37,501 bases of DNA, from the NCBI RefSeq assembly GCF_015472005.1, contig NZ_BMAQ01000028.1:1-37501 (forward strand), written 5' to 3'. This document shows, piece after piece, positions 1-7,511 of the stretch (positions are counted from its first letter, which is position 1; every line of letters starts with the position of its first letter). The notes beneath the pieces are model-generated. The model was not told where the DNA came from. It saw only the letters and a list, made by a program, of their open reading frames with translations, and ran no database searches. Both the position numbers and the translations under genes were made by a program. Origin of the DNA: Insulibacter thermoxylanivorax (GTDB taxonomy: Bacteria; Bacillota; Bacilli; Paenibacillales; DA-C8).

Positions 1-110
1 CTGAGTTCAAGCATTGGCGGATAGAGAGAGTTAAGGCAAGTAACAAAGTGGTGCGTCTCGGTTAACGAACCATCTGCCGAGGATTTTACACACAATTTCG
101 GACTTGACCT

Positions 111-821
111 ATGATGATAAACATATCCGTACTTTTTTCCAAGCTCTCACTGAGAAAACGTATAAAAAATCGTTTGTCAATTAAACTGCTTCTGTTAGCA
201 GCATGTCTGTTGTTAACAAGCTGTGATGCCGCAACGAATCATCCTGTAACAGACAGTAATCACTTAGATGACAATAAGATCTCTGATATAAAGGAATCCA
301 TCGTTCACACAGCTTTTGAATTGCATTTGAATCAATACGGTGTGTGTCGTGCTGATATTAGGCTGCCAAATTTAAATCATGACTTACCTAATGCGGACGA
401 AATGAATGAATTCATCAACTCTGAATTTCGCTATATTCTAAATATGAAAGATATAAATGACTGTCAATCATCTGAGGGCTTTGATTATGTATGGTATAAG
501 TATGACTATACTGTTGCTGATTTTGATGGGATCTACAGCATCGCTGTATACTCAACCATAACCTCATCATATGGGTCGTATTCCCCTCTGAACTATGTTC
601 AATCGTTTTATTATGATATGAACAATGGAGAAATATTAACGATAAAACAGTTTTTAGATAAGATAGGATACTCTGAGGAAGACATTGTAAACGCTTATAT
701 AAATAGCTGTTGCCCCGCATATACGCCTAATCAGATTGATTTTAGTCAGATATTTTTCTATTTCGACGAGCACAAAGATCTAAACTTCTTCTTTAACTTA
801 AGCTCCATTATTCAATCGTAA
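111..821 (+). CDS. Putative lipoprotein, DUF4163/DUF3298-like
   Basis: The protein is 236 aa. A basic stretch (RKRIKNR) is followed by a hydrophobic segment ending in the lipobox LLTSC near residue 38, so it is probably a lipid-anchored surface protein. The mature part has the pattern of RsiV/PdaC-type DUF4163-DUF3298 domains: a beta-rich YxYxVxDFDGxYSIxVYSxIT stretch, then a Y-x-F-Y-D-x-x-x-G-E-I-L segment and a short helix. That family assignment is from pattern only. The first ATG has no clear ribosome binding site, so the start is uncertain; a TTG nearer the hydrophobic segment is possible. No partner gene is evident; the next gene is convergent. Confidence 0.6.
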   Translation: MMINISVLFSKLSLRKRIKNRLSIKLLLLAACLLLTSCDAATNHPVTDSNHLDDNKISDIKESIVHTAFELHLNQYGVCRADIRLPNLNHDLPNADEMNEFINSEFRYILNMKDINDCQSSEGFDYVWYKYDYTVADFDGIYSIAVYSTITSSYGSYSPLNYVQSFYYDMNNGEILTIKQFLDKIGYSEEDIVNAYINSCCPAYTPNQIDFSQIFFYFDEHKDLNFFFNLSSIIQS

Positions 822-884
822 AAGATCCCATTATCTTTGTATTTATACTGATGAGGAGTGCATGAGAGATTCACGTTCACCCCC

Positions 885-1934
885 TCAATAAACTCTCTCC
901 ACCACATCCAAGAACCCCTGCATCCTTTTAATCTTCTCGTCAGACTTCGTCCATGCCATGATGACGACATCGGTGCCTTTGCGATCGATGGGGTGGTATA
1001 CATATCCGTGCATGCCGATGCTGTGGAGATGGTGATCGATCTTCTCTGCTTGATCGGCGCCGCTCATCATGACGATATTCCCGTCGTCTTTGAGAAACGG
1101 GTTGAGATTGTCCATGGCTTCTAAGATCGCTTCCGTGGAATTCGGGGAGAAGGGGACTTCGGTGACGATGGCATCGAACTTCTTGCCGGGGAATTGGATC
1201 TGGCTTGCATCGCCGACGCGGTGCTCGGATCCGTAAAACTTAAGTCCAGGGGACACCACAGGATCGATATCCACACTGTAGACGTTGAGAGAGCTCTTGA
1301 TATATTTGGCTTGATAGACGATGCCTCCGCCGCCGGAGAATGGATCAAGCAGCTTCGCGGCGCGATAGGGGTTGGACAGATTCACCATGCATCTGGCATC
1401 CTCTGCCGGCAAGGCTCTTCGACCGGTTTCCGAACCATCGCCGCGGTAGCCGTGCACGACTTTCACTTCATCGTTTTCATCCAGGATCTTGAACTTCCGT
1501 TTATGCGGAGATTGTTTCTCGTAGAGGGAAGCGTCCTGCTCATAATACTTATGGAGCGAGAACCGCCTGCCTTTCCAAATCAACTCATTGATCGTGACAA
1601 GCTCCGTGTGGTTCTCCGATTGATCACTGTGGAAATCTAGGAGATAGAACCGGTCGCAATAACCGATCCGCGCCAAGAGGTGCTTCAGTTTATCTAAATG
1701 CTCCACGGGCACGAAGAAGGTGAACAGGCCTTTGACATCCCCAAGCGGACCGTTGCGAATGAAGATTCCCCCGATGGAGGAAAGTGCGATATAGGCCTCC
1801 ATGATCGCCAGCCGCTTGGCTTTGATCCTGGAATTTCTCAGTTCGAAGGCAATAACCGCATACTGATCGAGGTAATGATCGATGTTCTTCCCTGTAATCG
1901 CGATGTAACCTTTCATCGATTTCTCACTATCCAT
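885..1934 (-). CDS. SAM-dependent methyltransferase, TRM11/UPF0020-like
   Basis: About 349 aa. The C-terminal half is a Rossmann methyltransferase: motif I DPFSGGGGIVYQA near residue 200 binds S-adenosylmethionine, and VYSVDIDP is the acidic loop after strand 2. The N-terminal half resembles the substrate-recognition part of TRM11-type RNA methylases (inference). Motif IV is unusual: where N-methyltransferases have D/N-P-P-Y/F, this protein reads TEVPF, so target or activity may differ. Several starts are possible. ATG 1958 and ATG 1934 have no good ribosome binding site, and ATG 1916 (MKGYIAITG) has a weak one (AGTGAG). It faces away from its neighbours and is probably monocistronic. Confidence 0.6.
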   Translation of the reverse strand: MDSEKSMKGYIAITGKNIDHYLDQYAVIAFELRNSRIKAKRLAIMEAYIALSSIGGIFIRNGPLGDVKGLFTFFVPVEHLDKLKHLLARIGYCDRFYLLDFHSDQSENHTELVTINELIWKGRRFSLHKYYEQDASLYEKQSPHKRKFKILDENDEVKVVHGYRGDGSETGRRALPAEDARCMVNLSNPYRAAKLLDPFSGGGGIVYQAKYIKSSLNVYSVDIDPVVSPGLKFYGSEHRVGDASQIQFPGKKFDAIVTEVPFSPNSTEAILEAMDNLNPFLKDDGNIVMMSGADQAEKIDHHLHSIGMHGYVYHPIDRKGTDVVIMAWTKSDEKIKRMQGFLDVVERVY

Positions 1935-2123
1935 TCTGTATATGATGATAGACAACATCGGAGCGTACAGCAGTCCGGTGCCGCTGCACGCTGCAAAGTT
2001 CCTATCTACTAGTCTACATGACCCAGCAAGATCTGTCTAAATTTCATAACGGTTTCCACATTGGGGCCTTTGTTGATAGTGAACAGTTAGGAGAAGGGTT
2101 AATCAGGAACAGAATAGTTGCGT

Positions 2124-2351
2124 GAGACGATCTATCCTGTCGACTTGACATACGAGGAGGCAGAAGCCGAGAGTGAGACGACAGGAACTGTCGATAGAGC
2201 GTGCGCATCAGCGGAAACGGCTTTTGAGTCAACAAATCTTGTCGTCTTAGGCGGAGATGAAGCGGGAATGAGCATGAGACGACAAAGGATATCGTCTCAG
2301 CGCACGAAACAGCCCGCTTCAGCCTGCGAGTCAAAAAATCGATCGATTCAT
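2124..2351. repeat. Array A: five degenerate palindromes, 50-52 nt apart
   Basis: Units begin at 2124, 2175, 2226, 2276 and 2328 (steps 51, 51, 50, 52). Each is an imperfect inverted repeat of about 24 nt built on GAGACGACA...TGTCGTCTC. The units at 2226 and 2328 begin GAGTCAA, the reverse orientation of the others. The sequence between units differs each time. The same family forms a better preserved array at 7033-7410. This array fills most of the gene-free gap 1959-2412; I see no coding gene there. Confidence 0.7.
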
Positions 2352-2412
2352 AATGTGCGGAAGCGCGTGTTTAATCCGGCAGCTGGCAGCAATCATTAAT
2401 AGTATGCGCAGC

Positions 2413-3243
2413 TCATTTTACGCTATAGAGAAGATGTCGCTTGGCTTGCAGCTTCTGAATCTTGCTGTCCAGCAACTGATAGCACAGCGTGCGTTCGTGC
2501 TCGTCTTGGCTGTGGACGGCTGTTTCCATATAGATGAGGATGCGGCGCAAGAATTGGAGATGCTTCTTGATCGTAACGAGTTTACGCAGGTCTGCGAAGG
2601 ATGTCCGCTTGAATCGCAGGTCTGCGGATTGATATTCAAGCAAGGTTTGAATTTTGTCCAGTGATGCTTCCAGCGAAGCCGTGAGCGGCAGGAGATCGCT
2701 CGTTCTCACCTTGCGATCCAATACTAGGCGTGCCTGAGTGAGGATCGAGGCATAGGTTTGAGACAGGTTGGTTTTAAGTTCGGACATATAATTAGGGCGG
2801 AATAGGATAAAATTCACGGCGGCGGATACGACGATTCCGGTGATAGTTGTCCCAAGTCGAACCACAAATTCCATCAGAAAATGGCCTTCCGACACATAGA
2901 TCATATTAACTGCGGTCAAGGTTGAGACGACAAGCGCTTGGTTCCAGCCGAGAAGATTACAGACATAGATCGTGGATAATGCTGAGAGTGTGAACGTCAG
3001 CGGCTGGGGACCGAGCCACGCTTCGAATATCATCGCGAAAGCTGCGCCTATAGCGGCAGCTGGGAAGCGAATGAGACCTTTGCGGATGGAAGCATCGACG
3101 GTTGGTTCAACGGTGACGATGGCTGTAATCACGGCGAAGATCATCGGCCAGTTCAGCAAGTAACAGATCTGCGCGGTCATAAAAACAGCCACGGCGGTTT
3201 TGATTAATCGTTTGCCAATCTGAAATTGATGAAATGGAAACAT
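2413..3243 (-). CDS. Aromatic acid exporter family (ArAE, DUF939-like) membrane protein
   Basis: About 276 aa. The first half is strongly hydrophobic with several membrane spans (e.g. MTAQICYLLNWPMIFAVITA, near residues 22-41). It contains the VTVEPTVDASIRKGLIRFPA segment typical of FUSC/ArAE half-transporters, in which an amphipathic loop follows the first spans. The second half is a soluble helical domain rich in Lys/Arg/Leu. The family is thought to export aromatic acids or related compounds; the substrate here is unknown. I chose ATG 3243 because GGAGG lies 7 nt upstream; the ATG 21 nt earlier lacks a site. The gene lies downstream of the catalase on the same strand, but about 255 nt separate them, so a shared transcript is uncertain. 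Confidence 0.75.
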   Translation of the reverse strand: MFPFHQFQIGKRLIKTAVAVFMTAQICYLLNWPMIFAVITAIVTVEPTVDASIRKGLIRFPAAAIGAAFAMIFEAWLGPQPLTFTLSALSTIYVCNLLGWNQALVVSTLTAVNMIYVSEGHFLMEFVVRLGTTITGIVVSAAVNFILFRPNYMSELKTNLSQTYASILTQARLVLDRKVRTSDLLPLTASLEASLDKIQTLLEYQSADLRFKRTSFADLRKLVTIKKHLQFLRRILIYMETAVHSQDEHERTLCYQLLDSKIQKLQAKRHLLYSVK

Positions 3244-3460
3244 CGGAATCCTCCAATAAGTCATTACCTTTGCTGCAGATTGTTCACGGAAACCACATGT
3301 TTAATCGGTTCATTGATTCTCTTTATATTAATAAAACCTATATAGCTATAATTATATAATATTACGGTCGGTAAAAAGCTTTATTAAATGTCATAGAATG
3401 CGCAGTTCTGTCCTTGAGCGGTTCTTCTATGTCATAATACTGAGCGGTTCAGTAAACAGG

Positions 3461-3492
3461 GAAGCCGCCGGATGCTGACAGCCGACGGCTTC
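3461..3492 (-). terminator. Hairpin after catalase gene
   Basis: An 11-bp stem with one mismatch (GAAGCCGCCGG against CCGACGGCTTC) directly follows the catalase stop codon. There is no clear U-tract, so it may be an mRNA 3' stabiliser instead of a strong intrinsic terminator. Confidence 0.45.
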
Positions 3493-3498
3493 TATGTC

Positions 3499-4398
3499 TT
3501 ATTCGATATTGGCGGCATCTTTGAGGCGTTTGAAGATCTTCTCGAAGTCTTCTGCAGAAATGCCCGGTGCAAACTCTTCATCGATTGCCGGCAGATCCGG
3601 TACCGGATAGCCTTCCGGTGTTCCGTGGACAACTTCCAGTTTCGAACCGTCATCCGGATGGCTGCCTCTCCAGATCAGGGCGATCTCTTCATAGTCGTTA
3701 TCGCTGAAGGTGTACAGCCGGCGGTGCCATCCTTGTTCTTCGTATTTGCGTGCGTATTCGAACTTGGAGTTGTCCAGGCTCGGCACGGGCAGCATCTTCG
3801 TCAAGTCGATGCCGGTGATGGTCTCGATGGCTTTGGCGTAGGCCAGGGTATGCACGCCGCCGCGCACGAGTAAGTATCCGATCATTTCACGCGCAATCGG
3901 GTTGTCCGTCATCTCGTAGACGCGCATCTTGTGGGTGCGTGCCCCGATCTCCAGGAAGAAGTTATGCAGCAGGTCGAGCAAGAGATTCCCGCTGTTGAAG
4001 ACATAATCCCCTGTCCAAGCTTTGCCCATGGAATCCCAAGGTTTGGCCGTCAGAGCCGTATCGATGAAATGGTACGAGTTCCGCTTGTCGGTTCCATTGC
4101 TTAGCGGGCTCTTATCGGGATCATCCGGCTTCGTCGAGCCGGTGAGCATCAGGTTGATGGTGTTGGCTACCAGCTCTACGTGTCCTACTTCTTCCGCAGT
4201 GATGCTGGCCACCAGATGGTAGAATGGCTTCAGCTTCTCCTTGTCGCGGAAAGCGAAGGACTGGAACATGTAGTTGTTCAGCGTGGACATCTCACCGAAG
4301 CGACCGCCCAGGAGTTCTTGCACGGCACTTGCCGCATTGGGATCGGGATGCTCCGGTTTTGGCAGTTCAATTGGCAGACGATTGATCCTTTTGAACAT
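3499..4398 (-). CDS. Manganese catalase
   Basis: About 299 aa. It converts hydrogen peroxide to water and oxygen at a di-manganese centre in a ferritin-like four-helix bundle. Visible ligand motifs are Glu36 in GRFGEMSTLNNY, Glu70 and His73 in TAEEVGHVE, a third glutamate helix around FLEIGARTHKMRVYE, and a histidine in LVRGGVHTLAYAKA. These match the family ligand pattern E / ExxH / E / H. The length is normal for the YdbD/KatN-like group. Start ATG 4398 is preceded by GGAGGGG; the ATG 15 nt earlier has no site. A good sigma-A promoter overlapping a PerR-like box lies just upstream, consistent with peroxide induction. Confidence 0.93.
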   Translation of the reverse strand: MFKRINRLPIELPKPEHPDPNAASAVQELLGGRFGEMSTLNNYMFQSFAFRDKEKLKPFYHLVASITAEEVGHVELVANTINLMLTGSTKPDDPDKSPLSNGTDKRNSYHFIDTALTAKPWDSMGKAWTGDYVFNSGNLLLDLLHNFFLEIGARTHKMRVYEMTDNPIAREMIGYLLVRGGVHTLAYAKAIETITGIDLTKMLPVPSLDNSKFEYARKYEEQGWHRRLYTFSDNDYEEIALIWRGSHPDDGSKLEVVHGTPEGYPVPDLPAIDEEFAPGISAEDFEKIFKRLKDAANIE

Positions 4399-4435
4399 GA
4401 GAACCCCTCCCAAATAAAATATAATAATTCCTTTT

Positions 4436-4472
4436 CGATAATTATTCTAATAAGATAATTAATACATGTCAA
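4436..4472 (-). promoter_or_regulatory. Catalase promoter with PerR-like box
   Basis: Reading the minus strand, TTGACA (4472-4467), a 17-nt spacer, and TAGAAT (4449-4444) form a near-consensus sigma-A promoter. TTAGAATAATTATCG (4450-4436) overlaps the -10 and matches the PerR consensus TTATAATnATTATAA at 11 of 14 defined positions. Peroxide regulation is inferred from this match and the product. Confidence 0.6.
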
Positions 4473-4505
4473 TATTCATTTTAAACTACATGTAGTGCTG
4501 CGTTC

Positions 4506-5186
4506 TTGTCAATGAGATTTGTTAATTCTATCATACATGGATTAGCAAAATATGTTTGTGAAAACAATCACAACAAAACAAAAAAGATGCTGTCCAGTCA
4601 TCGAGTCTACGGAGCGTGGATTATTTCTCACAGGAAACAGGGCTATCCGCTGCTGGAACATGAGATATCGTCTGAATTTGCGAAATCTCAGCTGTACGGC
4701 ACAAAATTTTGCGCGGACCAGGTTGCTGCGATGGATTTCCGCTATTTTGCCCGCAAGCGTCCGCCGGAGGAAGAACCCTCCCTGGCTGTTGCACTCCGGA
4801 TTGATGAATACGCGTCGATGTCGGCCTTTGGCCGGTTGGAAGCAGCCAAGCAAGCCGCCGTGGCTTTGTACGAATTTTGCACGGGGTGCGGCATTCCGAT
4901 CATGGTTTACGGGGATACAGCGGACCGCTCCAAGCTGGAGCAAATGTCTGTCTATGCTTATGTCGACTTTGAGAGCAACGATCCCGATGATAAATACGCG
5001 CTTATGAACATTCAGGCGCGCAGCAATAATCGGGATGGTATGGCCCTGCGCATCCTGGCTGAAAGGCTGCTTCATGCGCCGCAGAAGACGAAGCTGATCA
5101 TCAGCATCAGCGATGGACAACCTAAGGCGATGCCGGATTATACGGGCGAGAAAGCAGCGAGAGATGGGATAAGCTGCATTACCTGA
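4506..5186 (+). pseudogene. Truncated VWA-domain protein (NorD/CobT-like) remnant
   Basis: This frame matches the C-terminal von Willebrand A domain of large NorD/CobT-like ATPase-partner proteins: a RYFARKRPPEEEP lead-in, the MIDAS strand, NIQARSNNRDGMALRILAERL and LIISISDGQPKAMPDYTG. Such proteins are usually several hundred residues; only about 226 codons remain. The MIDAS motif DxSxS is damaged, reading RIDEYASM, with Tyr where the family has the first metal-binding Ser. The reading frame leaves the family pattern after EKAARD and stops soon after, losing the last strands. The N-terminal 50 residues do not look like the family. I read it as a decayed fragment; no AAA ATPase partner is nearby. 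Confidence 0.7.
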
Positions 5187-5191
5187 TCGGT

Positions 5192-5395
5192 GTGCAATTT
5201 CTGTTGGAGCAAGCCGGTGCCGGGCATAAGAGGAAACGGAAGACATACCCGGGCGAGCTGGAGTATGAATGGGTGTGCGCGGAGATCGATCGCCTGATGA
5301 AGGCATTTGATGAACGCAACCGCAATCAGTATGTCAGCCAGAGAGTAGAAAGTCTAAGGCAGCAGTTTGCAGAGATGATGAGGATCTTAGCATGA
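5192..5395 (+). pseudogene. Fragment of an unidentified helical protein
   Basis: The frame is open from about 5162 and shares bases with the end of the VWA remnant. It encodes an amphipathic helical tail (EIDRLMKAFDERNRNQYVS) that loosely resembles IDEAL-domain segments (weak). There is no ribosome binding site before the GTG at 5192. The simplest reading is a second gene fragment joined to the VWA fragment by a deletion; a real small gene cannot be excluded. Confidence 0.35.
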
Positions 5396-5527
5396 TGTTC
5401 ATGTTTGAATCTGGGCCATGTTCTGAATCTCCGTTAGTATGAATGGGGATAAAGAATATGGCTTTTTATATGCAGCATTTTATATGTAGCAGAATTGAAG
5501 CGGATTCAGTAGAATGATAGGTAAATC

Positions 5528-5575
5528 AAGAGAGTGGGGGAGATGAGTTGAGTATGAGCCAACAGCTGGAGCGAG
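5528..5575 (+). promoter_or_regulatory. GAG-triplet run over trpB start, possible TRAP site
   Basis: GAG triplets occur at 5532, 5540, 5545, 5550, 5556, 5569 and 5573. Three consecutive steps have 2-, 2- and 3-nt spacers, and the run covers the ribosome binding site and the TTG start. TRAP (MtrB) of Bacillus binds 9-11 (G/U)AG triplets with 2-3 nt spacers, some of which overlap start sites and block translation. The run here is shorter and less regular, so this is tentative. Confidence 0.3.
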
Positions 5576-6717
5576 AAGGGTATTTTGGCGAGTTCGGGGG
5601 AAGCTTCGTGCCGCCGGAATTGCAGGAAGTGTTGGACTATCTCAATCTGCAGTTCTATAAGTACAAGGATGACCCGGAGTTCAACGAGGAACTGCGCTAC
5701 TATCTCAGGGAGTACATAGGGCGAGAAAGCCCGTTGACCTATGCTGAGCGGCTGACCAAGGCATGGGGCGGAGCGAAAATCTATCTGAAGCGCGAAGACC
5801 TGAACCATACCGGGGCGCATAAGATCAACAATGCGATCGGCCAGATCCTGCTGGCCAAACGCATGGGCGCAAAGCGCATCATCGCCGAGACGGGCGCCGG
5901 CCAACACGGGGTTGCCACAGCCACGGCTTGCGCGATGTTCGGTATGGAATGCGTGATCTACATGGGTGAGGAGGATACGCGGCGTCAGGCACTCAATGTC
6001 TTCCGCATGGAACTGCTCGGAGCGAGGGTCGTGCCGGTAAGCAAAGGCCAGGGACGCTTAAAAGATGCGGTGGATGAGGCGCTTAACGATCTGGTACAAA
6101 ACTACAAGACGACGTTCTATCTCCTCGGATCGGCGGTTGGTCCGCATCCGTTCCCGACGATGGTCAAGCATTTCCAATCCGTCATCAGTGAGGAGTCCAA
6201 GCGGCAGATCCTGGAGAAGGAAGGACGTTTGCCGGATGCCGTTATCGCCTGTGCGGGCGGCGGCAGCAACGCGATCGGTGCGTTCGCCCACTATATCGAC
6301 GAGCCAAGCGTTCGCCTGATCGGTGTGGAGCCGGATCAGGCGCCGACCTTGACGCAGGGCGTGCCGGGCACGATCCATGGCTTCAAGTCTCTGGTCCTAT
6401 TGGACGAGCACGGCGAGCCGAAGAAGACCTATTCGATCGCAGCAGGACTAGATTATCCGGGGATCGGACCGGAGCACAGTTATCTGAAAGTGACCGGCCG
6501 AGCGGAATACTATGCGGTATCCAATGAGGAAGTGCTGGACGCATTCCAAGAGCTGTCCCGCACGGAAGGCATCATCCCGGCGCTGGAGAGCTCACATGCT
6601 CTTGCTTATGCCAAGAAGCTCGCTCCGACCATGAGCCGGGATCAGATCATCATCATCAACCTCTCCGGCCGCGGGGACAAAGACGTCGAGCAAGTCTTCC
6701 ATATGTTGAAGGAATAA
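5548..6717 (+). CDS. trpB: Tryptophan synthase beta chain (stand-alone)
   Basis: 389 aa, full length for TrpB. This PLP enzyme condenses indole with serine to make tryptophan, normally in an alpha2-beta2 complex. The family core is present: [11 protein letters not shown] at the N-terminus, the PLP lysine in [28 protein letters not shown], the phosphate-binding GGGSNAIG, and the C-terminal NLSGRGDKD. Start TTG 5548 has GGGGGAG 5 nt upstream. ATG 5554 is too far from that site, and ATG 5543 meets a stop at once. No other trp genes are adjacent, so this may be a second beta subunit or a salvage enzyme using free indole (inference). An intrinsic terminator follows. Confidence 0.95.
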   Translation: MSMSQQLEREGYFGEFGGSFVPPELQEVLDYLNLQFYKYKDDPEFNEELRYYLREYIGRESPLTYAERLTKAWGGAKIYLKREDLNHTGAHKINNAIGQILLAKRMGAKRIIAETGAGQHGVATATACAMFGMECVIYMGEEDTRRQALNVFRMELLGARVVPVSKGQGRLKDAVDEALNDLVQNYKTTFYLLGSAVGPHPFPTMVKHFQSVISEESKRQILEKEGRLPDAVIACAGGGSNAIGAFAHYIDEPSVRLIGVEPDQAPTLTQGVPGTIHGFKSLVLLDEHGEPKKTYSIAAGLDYPGIGPEHSYLKVTGRAEYYAVSNEEVLDAFQELSRTEGIIPALESSHALAYAKKLAPTMSRDQIIIINLSGRGDKDVEQVFHMLKE

Positions 6718-6723
6718 ATTAGA

Positions 6724-6750
6724 GGGGCAAGCCCAAGCGGCTGCCCCTTT
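6724..6750 (+). terminator. trpB terminator
   Basis: GGGGC and AGCC pair with GGCT and GCCCC around a short loop with one bulged A, followed by TTT. The same hairpin design recurs after 23221. Confidence 0.75.
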
Positions 6751-6832
6751 ATGAATATTTCTGATCATGGATTATGATTTTCGTTTCGATATATTGAAGG
6801 GCAATTTGTGATCTTTAAGATAGATGCCTGCG

Positions 6833-6862
6833 TGAGAGACGCTGTATTGAGAGACGCTGTAT
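6833..6862. repeat. 15-nt tandem duplication
   Basis: TGAGAGACGCTGTAT occurs twice in direct succession. It begins with GAGA-GAC like the nearby palindromes, but has no second arm. The gap 6751-7032 shows nothing else I can identify. Confidence 0.6.
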
Positions 6863-7032
6863 ATTTTCAGAGCCTCTTGAAGCAGGTTTGACTGTTTATT
6901 CAGTGTAACTTGATCTTCAAGAAGCGATGGAGGCTTGGGGGGTGTTTGGTGTGAGCTGCTCCTCCCTCATTTTCCTTATTTGACGAATTGAAGAAACGAA
7001 TCCCGTCGTGCTTCTTACCGTTGCTAGCGTGT

Positions 7033-7410
7033 GAGACGATAGGAATTGTTGACTACGGGTGTGTGGAGGCGGAGGAGGTGTGTGAGACGATAGAAACTGT
7101 TGTCTCAAGTGCGTGGAGACAGGCACAGCGTACCGAGACGGCAGATATTGTCGACTCAGGCACGATGATGCAAGAATAGCGAGCGAGACAACAGATATTG
7201 TTGTCTCAAGTGCGTGGAGACAGGCACAGCGTACCGAGACGGCAGATATTGTCGACTCAGGCACGATGATGCAAGAATAGCGAGCGAGACAACAGATATT
7301 GTTGACTCAGGTACGACGAGGCAGGCACAGTGTGCCGAGACAACAGATATTGTTGACTCAAGCACGTCTAGGCAGGCACCCTATGCGAGACGACAGAAAC
7401 TGTTGACTCA
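7033..7410. repeat. Array B: eight palindromes with 50-51 nt period
   Basis: Units of 24 nt start at 7033, 7084, 7135, 7185, 7236, 7286, 7337 and 7387 (steps 51, 51, 50, 51, 50, 51, 50). The ideal unit is GAGACRACAG, a 3-5 nt centre, then CTGTTGTCTC; several units have GACTC in the right arm. The best unit (7185) has 9-bp perfect arms. Sequences between units are related (GCACGA...GCAGGCACAGC), so the whole is a diverged roughly 51-bp tandem repeat. Bases 7098-7203 are identical to 7199-7304, a 101-bp higher-order repeat. The array lies between trpB and the GH120 gene. No cas genes are present. Confidence 0.85.
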
Positions 7411-7460
7411 GGACGCATGTATCGCACGCACGTACAGGTAAGCGGAGTTCGTATGCGAAA

Positions 7461-7503
7461 GGGCTGTCCTTCGGTCAGTCATCGCTGACTGACAGGACAG
7501 CCC
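7461..7503 (-). terminator. Long terminator hairpin of the GH120 gene
   Basis: On the minus strand GGGCTGTCC pairs with GGACAGCCC, with an inner stem GTCAGTCA/TGACTGAC around GCGA, and then TTTCG. It lies directly after the GH120 stop codon. Confidence 0.65.
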
Positions 7504-7511
7504 CTTGTCAA

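Noticed and set aside
4542-5306. 254-aa open frame opposite the VWA remnant
   Set aside because: The plus strand shows clear VWA motifs; the minus-strand frame is Arg/His-rich and unrecognisable.
5396-5547. T-box leader for trpB
   Set aside because: The region is too short and lacks the T-box sequence and terminator structure.
7033-7410. CRISPR array
   Set aside because: Repeat length and spacing look CRISPR-like, but repeats vary, the intervening sequences are related to each other, a 101-bp block is duplicated, and no cas genes are present.
7214-7441. Protein with 17-aa repeats (ETTDIVDSG type)
   Set aside because: The 51-nt steps keep a frame open by chance; steps of 50 nt elsewhere break it, and there is no ribosome binding site.
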